Part shown: piece by piece, positions 8,180 to 17,292 of the stretch | Layout of the letters: every line of letters starts with the position of its first letter | How positions within the stretch are numbered: position 1 is the stretch's first letter | Source of the DNA: Pelosinus fermentans | Lineage (GTDB): Bacteria; Bacillota; Negativicutes; DSM-13327 | Direction of reading: 5' to 3' | Length of the DNA: 54,414 nucleotides | Assembly: GCA_002434245.1 (NCBI GenBank) | Contig: DJJR01000005.1 | Span: 67,671-122,084 of the forward strand | Program-made: the position numbers and the translations under genes | Notes under the pieces: generated by a model | The model's database searches: none | What the model was told of the DNA's origin: nothing | Seen by the model: only the letters and a program-made list of their open reading frames with translations

Positions 8180-9472
8180 GTGCCCGTTTTACATGACAAC
8201 ATGTTGACTCACCTAAAGAAATTATCTACCGTCCAGTCAAATAAGGGGGTTCATTTTCTAACTCCTGCTGCTTTTCCGGGCAGTCATTGTCCAATGAACG
8301 CTGCCGCCCGGTTAGCTGGATCAATACAAGGGCTGTCCTCCCTAGTAATAGGCACACAAGAGTGTGCCTATTACAGTCGATTGGTTCTTCGAGACTCCTA
8401 TGGCAAAGCTGGCGAGCTGCATTGGATGTACGTTCTCGATGCCAATGAAGTAGTATTCGGCTGCCGGGAAGGCCTGAGCCAGGCACTGGCTGAGATGGAT
8501 CAAGCAGGTGCAAAAGCCATATTGCTGATTGTCACTTGCCTGCCAGACTTAATCGGCGAGGATATGGAAGCGATTATTCATGAGCTCCAGCCCAAACTAG
8601 CAGCGCGCCTTATTTCTATATCTGCGCCTCATTTTGCCTGTAACGGTCACCCTTCTGGTATTTGGCGCACCTTAGAGGCGATGACTGGCATTATGCAGCA
8701 ATGCACTATGATTCCCCATAGTGCAAACCTCCTGGGTTTACACGCCGCATCTGCGTCGGAAATACCTCTGCTGACTTCCTTGTCTGCCTCTGGCGTGAAA
8801 CTGCGCGGCTTAGGACCAGACAGTACATTGGATGAGTTTCTCAGTGCACCGGATGCAGCTATGAATATTGTTCTGTCCCCTTATATGGCTCCCTTAGCAA
8901 GGCGTATGGCCAATGACTTTAATACCCCTTTTGTTTCTTTGCACGATACATACGGCATAAAAGATATTGATACAGCATATGCGCGCATTGGGGAACTTTT
9001 AGGTTTGGACTTCGGCAATACTTTCACTGAGGTGCGAAACGCATTGAAGAAAGCAGAGGAAAGGGCTGATGCCAAGCTCAGAGGGCTAAGCTTTTTTGCA
9101 ACGGATATATCCCTTGACCCCATTCCATTATCTGCTTACCTATCCACCCAAGGCATGAAACCATTGCTGCTGCATATTGAAGAATTTTATCAGGAAGACA
9201 GGCAGTGGGCACAAGCCATGGAGTCCCAGGGACACGACCCCTTAGTGTGCCACCGAGTCAACAAGTTAGCGGAAGTATCCGCGTTTGAAATGCTAAAACC
9301 TGCTTTTAACCTAGGACCTGTACCACCCTCACTAAAACAGATGATACCTCATGTTGGCCAGCTGCACAAAATGAACGGCACCTTTGGCTATGAACGCACC
9401 ACATGGCTGCTGGATAAAATACTACAAGCCCTAAGCACACCTGCATCAGATGTATTGAAGGAGATGATTTAA
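8180..9472 (+). CDS. Nitrogenase component 1-like subunit with three cluster cysteines (BchN/NifD-like)
   Basis: This is a 430-residue member of the oxidoreductase/nitrogenase component 1 family. The GTG at 8180 was chosen because AAAGGAGC lies seven bases before it; an upstream in-frame TTG overlaps that site. Three cysteines sit at the canonical cluster positions: Cys37 in GSHCPMN, Cys62 in GTQECAYYSR and Cys120 in LLIVTCLPDLIGEDM. Their spacing (25 and 58 residues) is close to that recalled for BchN (Cys26/51/112). The segment 'DANEVVFGCREGLSQAL' matches the family's ExxVFGG region. The C-terminal half has the usual Rossmann-like repeats. The cluster-bearing partner of the next gene; substrate unknown. 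Confidence 0.9.
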   Translation: MPVLHDNMLTHLKKLSTVQSNKGVHFLTPAAFPGSHCPMNAAARLAGSIQGLSSLVIGTQECAYYSRLVLRDSYGKAGELHWMYVLDANEVVFGCREGLSQALAEMDQAGAKAILLIVTCLPDLIGEDMEAIIHELQPKLAARLISISAPHFACNGHPSGIWRTLEAMTGIMQQCTMIPHSANLLGLHAASASEIPLLTSLSASGVKLRGLGPDSTLDEFLSAPDAAMNIVLSPYMAPLARRMANDFNTPFVSLHDTYGIKDIDTAYARIGELLGLDFGNTFTEVRNALKKAEERADAKLRGLSFFATDISLDPIPLSAYLSTQGMKPLLLHIEEFYQEDRQWAQAMESQGHDPLVCHRVNKLAEVSAFEMLKPAFNLGPVPPSLKQMIPHVGQLHKMNGTFGYERTTWLLDKILQALSTPASDVLKEMI

Positions 9473-9475
9473 TAA

Positions 9476-10699
9476 ATGGGATTGCATCGTTTTCATCCTA
9501 CACCATCTGGACGCATGGGTACCTTGTGGACGCTTTCTACTATACGCAATGCAGCACTAGTTGAGTTTGGCTCCATGGGACATATGCTTTATGGACGGGC
9601 AACATTAAAAAGAATGGGGAAAAATCCAGATTGCAAGCTGTATTCAACCCATATTAATGAAAGTGATATTGCTATGGGTGAAACCAAGCGGCTGACAAAA
9701 GCAATTGCTGATATTGTTCTTCGAGATCAGCCCCGGGTAATTTTTGTGCTCCCCTCCATTATACCGGAAATGATTGGCACGGATTTATCTGCCCTGTGCA
9801 GGGAACTGCAAACCAGTTATCCCCATGTACGGCTGCTGCCCTTTGGTGCCGGTGGTTTCAATATCGAACTGCATCGTGGTGTGCAGGAGACTTTACTTTT
9901 GCTGGCAACAACACTGCCCCTGGCTGTGCCGCCTACACCAACCCCCACCTTTAATCTTATCGGATCCTGCACTGACCTTTTTCAGTTTAACGCAGACACC
10001 CAGGAAATTGTAAGAATAATGGAGGGGGCTTTTGGAATAAAGCCTTTATGTATAATGACTTCGGACACATCCGTTAAAGATATAGAGCACATGGGCGGCG
10101 CCCATATCAATCTGGTAATTCGCCGGGAAGGCTTGTCCGCTGCCTGCCATCTACAACAAAAGTTTGGTACCCCTTTAGTAGAGGGCCGCCCTTATGGCAT
10201 GCAGGGTACATACTCTTGGCTAGAGCAAATCGCTCAAATACTGGATAAGCCCATCAATCAAAGTTTTATTTTGCAAGAACAAGCTGAAGCACAACCCATT
10301 ATGGAAATCGCCCCCGGCTTTTTCTCTCATCAAAAGAAACCAGTGAATTTGTCCATCGGCGGCCATGCCGATGTAGTTACAGGAATCCTTACGTATGCCT
10401 GCAGCGAACTCGGACTTACCCCAGGTCTGTGCTGGTGCGACAGTCCTGCCATGGCGACAGAAGATCTGCCCTATTGGCAGGAAGCACAATGGTCACAAAC
10501 AGTAACTAACACACATCAGGGTCTGCTCATGGCCAGCGGAGAAGTACTGACCTGGGCCGGGCGCAACAATTTGGCAATGCAAATTGCCAATCCTAGCCGT
10601 GGATGGCAATTGTACCCCTATTCTCCACCCTATATGGGATTTCGCGGTGCAATGAATTTGGCGACCATGTGGATGAATGAAGTCGTACGAATGCTCTAA
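9476..10699 (+). CDS. Nitrogenase component 1-like subunit lacking cluster cysteines (BchB-like)
   Basis: This 407-residue protein starts three bases after the previous stop, with AAGGAG eleven bases upstream of the ATG. It belongs to the component 1 family: 'HINESDIAMGETKRLTKAI' matches the conserved ExD-FGG helix, 'EMIGTDL' the IGDD motif, and 'PPYMGFRGAMNL' the C-terminal GF-GA motif. All three usual cluster cysteines are missing: SGRMGTL, FGSMGHM and LPSIIPEMIG carry Arg/Met, Met and Ser instead. By-eye alignment to the BchB N-terminus places His36 where BchB has its Asp36 cluster ligand. The two component-1 proteins probably form an alpha2-beta2 enzyme. A strong bidirectional terminator follows. 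Confidence 0.9.
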   Translation: MGLHRFHPTPSGRMGTLWTLSTIRNAALVEFGSMGHMLYGRATLKRMGKNPDCKLYSTHINESDIAMGETKRLTKAIADIVLRDQPRVIFVLPSIIPEMIGTDLSALCRELQTSYPHVRLLPFGAGGFNIELHRGVQETLLLLATTLPLAVPPTPTPTFNLIGSCTDLFQFNADTQEIVRIMEGAFGIKPLCIMTSDTSVKDIEHMGGAHINLVIRREGLSAACHLQQKFGTPLVEGRPYGMQGTYSWLEQIAQILDKPINQSFILQEQAEAQPIMEIAPGFFSHQKKPVNLSIGGHADVVTGILTYACSELGLTPGLCWCDSPAMATEDLPYWQEAQWSQTVTNTHQGLLMASGEVLTWAGRNNLAMQIANPSRGWQLYPYSPPYMGFRGAMNLATMWMNEVVRML

Positions 10700-10702
10700 A
10701 TT

Positions 10703-10743
10703 CAATAACACCCCTTTACCACATTGGTAAAGGGGTGTTATTG
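10703..10743. terminator. Bidirectional intrinsic terminator between nitrogenase-like operon and pgl
   Basis: A perfect 18-bp inverted repeat (10703-10720 with 10726-10743) surrounds a five-base loop. It begins four bases after the stop of the plus-strand operon and ends one base before the minus-strand pgl stop codon, so it serves both convergent transcripts. Confidence 0.93.
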
Positions 10744-10744
10744 T

Positions 10745-11476
10745 TTACTTCTTATTAGCGTTAAGCAGCGAACTTGCACCCTGATCTAAAAACCAAAATA
10801 GTTCACCGTTTTCGGGTGCAATCATTTGAGATGGCAATCGCAAATGATCCTGAGGTCCCTCTAGCACCTCACGCACAATTTGCGCTTTACTATCCCCTGT
10901 CACTAAAAATGCAATCGTCCTGGCCTGATTAATAAGGGGAGCAGTCAAGGTTACACGATAACTGTCAAGTTCTGGTAAATACACATGACCAGTCCAATGT
11001 TTTTTTTCTTGTAATACAGAAGTGTTAGGAAATAAAGAAGCGGTATGCCCATCAGATCCTAAACCAAGAAAAATAAAATCAAAATGAGGCTCTTCTTCTG
11101 AAAAGGTCGTTGCAATTACTTCTTCATATTCCTTGGCTGCTTGCGCAGGAGTTGAATTGCACACAATGGGATGAATTTGTTGCTGAGGGATTGGCACATG
11201 ATCTAAAATTGCCTTTCGGGCCATAAGCTGATTGCTGCGAATATCATCTGCAGGCACATATCGTTCATCCCCCCAATAGATATGTATCCCTTTCCAAGGT
11301 ATCTGATGGGAGTAAGGAGGCTTTGCTAACATTTCATATATTCTTTGTGGTGTTTGCCCGCCGGCTAAGGATACAGTAAACCGACCTCTTTCTGCTACTG
11401 CCAAACATGCCTTTTTTAAGAATAATTCAGCAACTGCGCTCCCCAGAGCATCTACATTCTCATGTATTGTAATCAT
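10745..11476 (-). CDS. pgl: 6-phosphogluconolactonase
   Basis: This 243-residue enzyme of the DevB/SOL family hydrolyses 6-phosphogluconolactone to 6-phosphogluconate in the oxidative pentose phosphate pathway. Family landmarks are '[16 protein letters not shown]' near residue 35, the phosphate-binding 'YWGDERYVP' near 67, and '[13 protein letters not shown]' near 137 with the catalytic His. Its start overlaps the zwf stop by four bases (ATGA), so the two are translationally coupled and act in consecutive steps. Length is typical. The gene is cytoplasmic and ends against the shared terminator at 10703-10743. Confidence 0.95.
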   Translation of the reverse strand: MITIHENVDALGSAVAELFLKKACLAVAERGRFTVSLAGGQTPQRIYEMLAKPPYSHQIPWKGIHIYWGDERYVPADDIRSNQLMARKAILDHVPIPQQQIHPIVCNSTPAQAAKEYEEVIATTFSEEEPHFDFIFLGLGSDGHTASLFPNTSVLQEKKHWTGHVYLPELDSYRVTLTAPLINQARTIAFLVTGDSKAQIVREVLEGPQDHLRLPSQMIAPENGELFWFLDQGASSLLNANKK

Positions 11477-12990
11477 GTTTTTCTTCCTTCTTTTCTATCG
11501 AATTCTAAGCAGGCAGGAACCAACCATGTTCTTCCATCCTGGGTAATCAACTCTTCAGCAGATTTAGGTCCCCACTCACCAGGTGCATAATTAGGAAAAT
11601 CTGCAGGAGAAGTCTCTTCCCAATGTTCTAATACGGACTCTAATACAGACCAAGCTGTTTCTACCTGATCATTTCTCATAAACAGTCCAGGATCGCCACG
11701 CACAACGTCTAACAGCAATGTTTCATAGGCCTCGGGAGAAGAAGACTGAAATACTTCCTGATAGGTATAATGCATTTCCACAGGTTTAATCTTCATCCCC
11801 GGTCCCGGCTCTTTTGCCTGTGTTCGCAGCATAATACCTTCCTTAGGCTCAATTTGAATTGCCAGACGATTGGATTGCATAACCTTATCAGTAAAAGGAT
11901 GATGTGGTACCGGTCTAAACTGCAGGGAGATCTCAGAAACACGCCCCGGCAAATGCTTACCTGTACGCAAATAAAAAGGCACTCCCTGCCAACGCCAATT
12001 ATCAATAAATAACTTCATTGCTACAAAGGTTTCTCTGCCTGAATCAGCAGCTACATTTTCTTCTTCTCGATAAGCAGGTACTGAAAGACCGTCTACCACT
12101 CCCTTGCTATATTGACCCCGAACAGCAAACTTTTCTACTTCATCTTTGCCTATCGGACGAATCGCATTGAGTACATCCACTCTCTTGTTACGAACTTCAT
12201 CAGCCTGAAAGGAAGTAGGAGGCTCCATCGCCACCAAGCACATGACCTGTAATAGATGGTTCTGAAGCATATCACGTAAAGCTCCAGCCCCCTCATAATA
12301 GCCCCCACGCTTGCCGACACCTACTTTTTCTGCCACTGTAATCTGCACATGGTCAATAAAGCTGCGGTTCCAAACCGGTTCCCACATGGCATTAGCAAAA
12401 CGAAATGCCAAAATATTTTGTACAGTTTCTTTCCCTAAATAATGGTCAATGCGATAGATCTGTCCTTCATCAAAGACCCCTGTTAATACTTGATTCACCA
12501 TTCGGGCAGATTCCAAGTCTCTGCCAAAAGGTTTTTCTATGACAATGCGATAGCTTGCTTTTCCGCGAAAAACCTCCTGCTGTCCTAACTGTTCCACAAT
12601 TTCTGTAAATAAAGTAGGAGGAGTCGCAAGGTACAATACCTTATTGGCAGACTTATACCAGCCTTTATTTAACTCTTCCAAAAGAGACCTATAGGTTTTT
12701 TCATCATGATAATCAGCTGCCATATAGGATAGATTTGCTGCAAATTTTGACCAATCTTCTTCCCTGCTTTTACCCCTGCGAGAAAATGCATCCACACCTT
12801 TACGCAATTGCTGACGAAACATTTCATCGTCGGACGCAGTACGTGCAATGCCAATAATGCAGAAAGGATCAGGTAATAAGCCATCAATAAATAAGTTGTA
12901 GATAGCAGGTATAATCTTACGCTGCGTTAAATCCCCGGATGCACCAAAAATAACAATTACAGTTGGTTCAATTTTCACATCACGCATCAT
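11473..12990 (-). CDS. zwf: Glucose-6-phosphate 1-dehydrogenase
   Basis: This 505-residue cytoplasmic enzyme oxidises glucose 6-phosphate to 6-phosphogluconolactone. The nucleotide-binding motif [10 protein letters not shown] is at residues 16-25 and the active-site motif RIDHYLGKE at 180-188, with EKPFGRDL just before it. Length is standard for bacterial Zwf. GGAGG lies ten bases before the ATG; a second ATG follows immediately. It is the first gene of a two-gene operon with pgl. No 6-phosphogluconate dehydrogenase is in the window. The 293-bp gap upstream, shared with a divergent gene, must hold its promoter; I found no convincing match there. Confidence 0.97.
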   Translation of the reverse strand: MMRDVKIEPTVIVIFGASGDLTQRKIIPAIYNLFIDGLLPDPFCIIGIARTASDDEMFRQQLRKGVDAFSRRGKSREEDWSKFAANLSYMAADYHDEKTYRSLLEELNKGWYKSANKVLYLATPPTLFTEIVEQLGQQEVFRGKASYRIVIEKPFGRDLESARMVNQVLTGVFDEGQIYRIDHYLGKETVQNILAFRFANAMWEPVWNRSFIDHVQITVAEKVGVGKRGGYYEGAGALRDMLQNHLLQVMCLVAMEPPTSFQADEVRNKRVDVLNAIRPIGKDEVEKFAVRGQYSKGVVDGLSVPAYREEENVAADSGRETFVAMKLFIDNWRWQGVPFYLRTGKHLPGRVSEISLQFRPVPHHPFTDKVMQSNRLAIQIEPKEGIMLRTQAKEPGPGMKIKPVEMHYTYQEVFQSSSPEAYETLLLDVVRGDPGLFMRNDQVETAWSVLESVLEHWEETSPADFPNYAPGEWGPKSAEELITQDGRTWLVPACLEFDRKEGRKT

Positions 12991-13283
12991 CTATACCATT
13001 CCTCCATTCCTTTTATACAGGTTATGAAATTTTCCTTTCATCTAACCTATTCATTACAGCAATATTTTCTACTTTCGAATACTCTTCCAATACTATAATA
13101 CTTCTTTATATTGTGATTAAACTCCTTGTTCTCCAATATCTTACCCAATTTATTTTAATACCAGCCTTTAGTTCCTGTTTGAAAAAGTAAGTCCTGACAG
13201 CTAAAGCACCATTTTTTACCTCGAATAACAATGTCCGTATCGCAAAAACTACAACCGAAAAGTATAGGTAGCGATATGGAAGG

Positions 13284-14459
13284 ATGACAATCGTTCTGAT
13301 GGATCTTAGTATCATAATTCCTACTTTTAATGAAAGAAATAACGTTAAGATCATTGCTGAGAAAATAACTACTCTATTACAAGGAAGTAACTCTTCCTTC
13401 GAAATCATTTTTGTCGATGATAGCCTTGATGACACACCTGTCCTTTTAGAAGAACTCTGTCAGCAATATAAGGAAGTAAAATATATTCACCGCCACAATG
13501 AAAAAGGCTTAGCATCTGCAGTTGTTAAGGGGTTCTTACATTCTCAAGGCAATCAGATCATCGTTATGGACGCTGATCTTCAACATCCTCCTGAATTACT
13601 CCCTTTGATGATCAAACGTCTGGCACGCTATGATGTTGTCATTCCCAGCCGCTTTGTTGCTGGCGGTTCAGATGGCGGCTTAAATATAGTACGCAAATTA
13701 ATCTCAGGGGTTGCCAGGGGAATTGGCTATATTTTTATTAAAAAGCTGCGCTGTATCTCTGATTCTACCAGCGGTTATTTTGGTTTTAAGCGAAGTGTCA
13801 TTGAACAAGTGCAGTTAAATCCCATAGGCTGGAAAATACTTATTGAAATTTTGGTAAAGGGAAGATACCAAACTGTACATGAAATACCTTATTCTTTTGT
13901 GGCGCGGACAGCAGGAACATCAAAAATGAATTTAAATGAGCAGTTCAATTATCTAAAACACATCGGGCAACTTATGATGTATCACCCTGAACACCGTAAA
14001 TTTTATTATTTTTGCATGATTGGAACCTTAGGAGTCTTTGTCAACTTATCATGTTTGCATTTTTTTCTGCATTTCTTAGGTATGGAAGAATTAACAGCTT
14101 CAGTTTATGCATCCTCCATTGCCATGCTTCATAACTTTATGTGGAATCACAAGGTAACCTGGAAAGAATGTAAACAACAAACTTTATGGAAGCAAATGAT
14201 GCAATTTCCCCAATTTGTATTAATCTGTAGTCTGGGGATCGCCATTACCACCTTATTTACCCAAGCATTTCTCTTTCTAGGGTGGAATATCTATGCCGGT
14301 CAGCTAACAGGTATTGCCGTATCTATCCTTTGGAATTTTTCTGCTAACAGCAAATGGACATGGTCTGCTACGTATTCACAAATCAATGCTGATAAAGAAA
14401 AATTAATTGTAACCCAGGAATTACCTAGTAAAGAAAACTGTATGCAAGTAGAATTTTAA
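13284..14459 (+). CDS. GT2 glycosyltransferase fused to a GtrA-like membrane domain
   Basis: This is a 391-residue two-domain protein. Residues 6-225 form a GT2 dolichyl/polyprenyl-phosphate sugar transferase domain with 'DLSIIIPTFNERNNV', the metal-binding 'VMDADLQHPPELLP' and 'SGYFGFKRSV'. From about residue 235 a GtrA domain provides four hydrophobic helices, as in enzymes that make and flip polyprenyl-linked sugars for envelope glycosylation. Two ATGs compete: 13284, with GGAAGG directly abutting, and 13299, with that site 15 bases away, so the start is uncertain by five residues. The next gene, a membrane glycosyltransferase-like protein 20 bp downstream, may use the lipid-linked sugar. 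Confidence 0.9.
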   Translation: MTIVLMDLSIIIPTFNERNNVKIIAEKITTLLQGSNSSFEIIFVDDSLDDTPVLLEELCQQYKEVKYIHRHNEKGLASAVVKGFLHSQGNQIIVMDADLQHPPELLPLMIKRLARYDVVIPSRFVAGGSDGGLNIVRKLISGVARGIGYIFIKKLRCISDSTSGYFGFKRSVIEQVQLNPIGWKILIEILVKGRYQTVHEIPYSFVARTAGTSKMNLNEQFNYLKHIGQLMMYHPEHRKFYYFCMIGTLGVFVNLSCLHFFLHFLGMEELTASVYASSIAMLHNFMWNHKVTWKECKQQTLWKQMMQFPQFVLICSLGIAITTLFTQAFLFLGWNIYAGQLTGIAVSILWNFSANSKWTWSATYSQINADKEKLIVTQELPSKENCMQVEF

Positions 14460-14479
14460 AACAGAAAGGGTTCCATTAC

Positions 14480-15595
14480 ATGAAGTTTCCGTCAAATACC
14501 GTATGGATTGCTTTTTTGATCCACACACTCATCATTTTTATCTCCTACGGATTAGCTGATTTCTTACCTTCTCACCCTCCAATAGGATTTGTAGATCAAT
14601 CCTTATATCCTATGCCTCCCTTTATCGAAAAATTGATCCGCTGGGATGCCCATTGGTATACCTATGTTGCTGGACATGGATATGATGCAAAATCGATAGT
14701 CTTTTTCCCTATGCTCATTACCTTAATAAAAGGTTTGTCTTACGTAGGTTTACCCATCCCTGTTGCTGGTTTATTACTTTGCAACGTATTTGCGTTCATC
14801 AGTTTCTGGATTATGGATATAACCTTCCGTTTAGATTTTTCTCCAGAACAAGTTCACTATTCTCTCTTATCTTATGCTCTAATGCCGACTTCTTTCTTTC
14901 TAAATAGTATCTATACAGAATCTCTATTTATCACCTTTTCCCTTTTTTGCATCTATTTTTCCAGAAAAGGTCAGTGGTGGTATTCAGGAGTAGCAGGTGC
15001 ACTAGCCACCTTAACTAGAAATTTGGGAATCTTTCTTTTTATTTTTTTACTTTATGAGTTCTTCAAAAAGAAGTCTCTTCATACCAACGCCTTACCTGCT
15101 ATGATTCCACTTTTCCTGCCGCCAATTGCTCTATCCTGTTTTATGCTGTATAACTTCTATCTATTAGATAATCCGATTGCTTTTATAACTACCCAACAAG
15201 ACTGGGGAAGACATTTTGAACTGCCTTGGCACAATATTGCAGCTAATATCCCTTTGACTTTTTTCAATGATCCTTATAGTCAACCTGGAGTTGCCTTAGA
15301 TACATTTCTCACGGTCAGCAGCCTCATTGGTCTATGTTTGCTCACAATTCTGCCACGGTTTAAAATTCCTACCTCCTACCTCTTAATCGGTTGGCTATGG
15401 TTTCTCATCCCCCTCTGTTCTACTGCTCCCAGTGCCCCTCTGTACAGTGTCTCCCGTTTTATACTCCCGATATTTCCTTTATATCTCTTCTTTGGACAGC
15501 TTTCCCGGAAATGCTATTATTGTTATCTTGCCATCAGTGCTTCTGTTTTATTAGTATGTACTTCTTTATTTATAAATTGGTATTGGATTGGATAA
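14480..15595 (+). CDS. Polytopic membrane protein, PIG-V/GT-C-like glycosyltransferase candidate
   Basis: This 371-residue integral membrane protein has about ten hydrophobic segments. The first extracytoplasmic loop contains 'IRWDAHWYTYVAGHGYD', which resembles the WD-x-xWY loop of PIG-V and related GT-C mannosyltransferases that carry the catalytic aspartate, followed by 'FFPMLITLIKGLSYVGLPI' typical of that family. AGAAAGGG lies upstream of the ATG. It follows the GT2-GtrA gene by 20 bp, so a pair is likely in which the first gene makes a polyprenyl-phosphate sugar and this one transfers it outside the membrane. Acceptor unknown. Confidence 0.75.
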   Translation: MKFPSNTVWIAFLIHTLIIFISYGLADFLPSHPPIGFVDQSLYPMPPFIEKLIRWDAHWYTYVAGHGYDAKSIVFFPMLITLIKGLSYVGLPIPVAGLLLCNVFAFISFWIMDITFRLDFSPEQVHYSLLSYALMPTSFFLNSIYTESLFITFSLFCIYFSRKGQWWYSGVAGALATLTRNLGIFLFIFLLYEFFKKKSLHTNALPAMIPLFLPPIALSCFMLYNFYLLDNPIAFITTQQDWGRHFELPWHNIAANIPLTFFNDPYSQPGVALDTFLTVSSLIGLCLLTILPRFKIPTSYLLIGWLWFLIPLCSTAPSAPLYSVSRFILPIFPLYLFFGQLSRKCYYCYLAISASVLLVCTSLFINWYWIG

Positions 15596-15707
15596 TTGGT
15601 TTATATTGCTATTTTATGTTAAATTTCAATCACATAATCATGTTATAAGTGGGGGAAAATATATTTGGATTCAAGATCAATAATAAAATTCAAAGGGGGC
15701 ATACAAC

Positions 15708-16205
15708 ATGGCTACAAATGATAAAAACAACCAACAATCCATGAACTCTTCGGCAATAACTTCCAATGCAAACCAAAGTAAAAATGCACAGAATAAGCAA
15801 GCTCAAAGCAAAAGCCAATATGGCACGTTAACTGCTACTGCTGATGCCAATAATGATTACTCAAATTCTGCACAAAGTCAGCAATATGGCAGCCAAGCTG
15901 GAGCATCTTCTGCTTATACTGGCAACAGCTACGCAAGCTCAACCCAAAATCAAGCAGCAAATAAAACACAACAAAGCAAAAACCAATATGGTACGTTAAC
16001 TGCTACTGCTGATGCTAATAATGAATATTCAAGTTCTGCACAAAATCAGCAATATGGCAGCCAAGCTGGGGCATCTTCTGCCTATACTGGCAACAGCTAC
16101 GCAAGCTCAACTCAAAATCAAGCAGCAAATAAAACAAAACAAAGTAAAGATCAATATGGTACCCTTACTGCAAAAGCAGATGCGAATAACGACTATACAG
16201 AATAA
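15708..16205 (+). CDS. Low-complexity repeat protein, gamma-type spore protein-like
   Basis: This is a 165-residue hydrophilic protein made almost only of Gln, Asn, Ser, Ala, Thr, Gly, Lys and Tyr, with no Cys or Trp. It contains two nearly identical 56-residue repeats (residues 37-92 and 93-148) and the first 17 residues of a third. Each repeat opens with QYGTLTATADAN. No signal peptide or membrane segment is present. A strong AAAGGGGGC ribosome binding site precedes the ATG. Composition and the Q-[FY]-G-T repeat opening recall gamma-type small acid-soluble spore proteins (SspE), amino acid stores of spores; this is inference and no germination-protease site was confirmed. Otherwise function is unknown. 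Confidence 0.7.
   Translation: MATNDKNNQQSMNSSAITSNANQSKNAQNKQAQSKSQYGTLTATADANNDYSNSAQSQQYGSQAGASSAYTGNSYASSTQNQAANKTQQSKNQYGTLTATADANNEYSSSAQNQQYGSQAGASSAYTGNSYASSTQNQAANKTKQSKDQYGTLTAKADANNDYTE
15816..16202 (+). repeat. 168-bp in-frame tandem repeats in the low-complexity gene
   Basis: Two 168-bp units (15816-15983 and 15984-16151) and a partial third (16152-16202) encode the 56-residue protein repeats. The DNA identity is high, with most differences at wobble positions or in Asp/Asn/Glu codons, so the units arose by recent duplication or are being homogenised. Confidence 0.85.
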
Positions 16206-16226
16206 GAATCATACAAACTATTTTTG

Positions 16227-16316
16227 AAACGCGAAGATGCGAAGACGCAAGGAAGAAGACACGGAGAAATGTTATTTCTTCGTGTCCTTCCCTAAATTCT
16301 TCGCATCTTCGCGTTT
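16227..16316. repeat. Palindromic intergenic element, copy 2
   Basis: The arm AAACGCGAAGATGCGAAGA (16227-16245) pairs perfectly with 16298-16316 over 19 bp, and the inner part (GGAAGAAGACACGGAGAAAT against the sequence at 16273-16290) pairs further with small mismatches. The plan and arm sequence match the elements at 7085-7164 and 18906-18993. It lies between two convergent genes and could also terminate transcription, though it lacks a clean T-tract. Confidence 0.8.
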
Positions 16317-16338
16317 AACCGTTTTTCGGTTTCCATTC

Positions 16339-17217
16339 CTAAGAGGGATCTTTTACCACTAACAAAACTCCACCAATAATGAGTGCAGTTCCTATCCAAA
16401 AGCCGATTCCCACTTGCTCTCCAAGAAAAAAATAACCAAGCAGGGTTCCGACCAGCGGCTGGAAAAAGAAATATACTCCTGCACGGGTAGCATCAACAAG
16501 CTGTAAACCTTTATTCCAGAAAAAGAATGCTCCTGCTGTTGATACGATCCCTAAGTATAATATGCCGCCCCACACCAAAGGTTTCAGCAGCACATGCTGG
16601 ATTTGCACCAGGTTGATATTTGTAATTACAAGAGGCGTCATTGCCAGGGTTGCTGCGAATATTGCATAGGTTGTAATTACAAGCTGTGAATAACCACTGG
16701 GCACCTTTTTTACCAAAACAGACATAAAGGCCCAAGTTAAAGCTGCTCCCCCTAGAATCACGCCGCCAAGTTTGGAGGAATTGCCAACGTCACCGACTCC
16801 AATAATACATAACACACCAATCGTCGCTAAACAAACTGATATTCCCTTTCGCAAAGTTATCGTCTCTTTTAAGAGTATCTTTGCAAAGATAACCATGAAA
16901 GCTGGAGTTGCAGAAGTAATAATGGCCCCCATTTGGGCAGATGACAGCTGCGTCCCTGCAAATTGGGCCCAAATGGAAAGAAAGTAGCCAACTAGACCAA
17001 TCAAAAGGATAAGGGGTATATCTTTTTTATGAATTTTCCAGGATTGCCCTGTTGCTACACCAAAGGCAACAAGAGTGACTAAAGCCACGATATAGCGAAA
17101 CCACACTAATTCCAGAGGAGCAACCATCGTAAGTACCATCTTACTGACTACATACATGCCGCCCCAAATACTGGCGGCCAATGTCAAGTATATCGGACCA
17201 AGATATTGATTTATCAT
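16339..17217 (-). CDS. EamA-family (DMT superfamily) transporter
   Basis: This 292-residue inner-membrane protein has about ten hydrophobic helices in two EamA halves, with family motifs 'ASIWGGMYVVSKMVL' near residue 15 and 'YFFFQPLVGTLLGYFFLGE' near 252. Members export amino acids or other small metabolites; the substrate cannot be read here. The ATG follows a GGAGGGAACACAC region. Upstream lie a short leader open frame with a consensus ribosome binding site (17293-17346) and a terminator-like hairpin (17244-17284), so the gene may be controlled by attenuation. A dispersed palindrome lies just beyond its 3' end. Confidence 0.88.
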   Translation of the reverse strand: MINQYLGPIYLTLAASIWGGMYVVSKMVLTMVAPLELVWFRYIVALVTLVAFGVATGQSWKIHKKDIPLILLIGLVGYFLSIWAQFAGTQLSSAQMGAIITSATPAFMVIFAKILLKETITLRKGISVCLATIGVLCIIGVGDVGNSSKLGGVILGGAALTWAFMSVLVKKVPSGYSQLVITTYAIFAATLAMTPLVITNINLVQIQHVLLKPLVWGGILYLGIVSTAGAFFFWNKGLQLVDATRAGVYFFFQPLVGTLLGYFFLGEQVGIGFWIGTALIIGGVLLVVKDPS

Positions 17218-17243
17218 GTGTGTTCCCTCCGTCTTTTACGATT

Positions 17244-17284
17244 AAAAAAGTTACGCTAAACGGAAGGAGCACGCTGCACGCAAC
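17244..17284 (-). terminator. Attenuator-like hairpin in the EamA leader
   Basis: On the minus strand the arms GTTGCGT (17278-17284) and GCGTAAC (17250-17256) pair over 7 bp with two G-U pairs and are followed directly by six T (17244-17249). It ends 26 bases before the EamA ATG, so it must be read through for EamA to be expressed. The stem is modest, hence moderate confidence. Confidence 0.5.
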
Positions 17285-17292
17285 CCATCCAT
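17251..17292 (-). CDS. Possible second leader micro-frame (13 codons)
   Basis: Immediately after the stop of the first leader frame, in the same frame, an ATG opens 13 codons (MDGLRAACSFRLA) that run through the terminator-like hairpin. It lacks its own Shine-Dalgarno site and would depend on reinitiation or stop read-through. It may simply be chance; it is recorded because translation here would disrupt the hairpin. Confidence 0.25.
   Translation of the reverse strand: MDGLRAACSFRLA

Noticed and set aside
7398..10699. A true nitrogenase (nifHDK)
   Set aside because: The second component-1 subunit has no P-cluster cysteines, both subunits are short, and no nifB, nifE, nifN or nifV is nearby.
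15816..16202. CRISPR-like or minisatellite repeat
   Set aside because: The 168-bp units are in frame, encode a coherent protein repeat and lack spacers.
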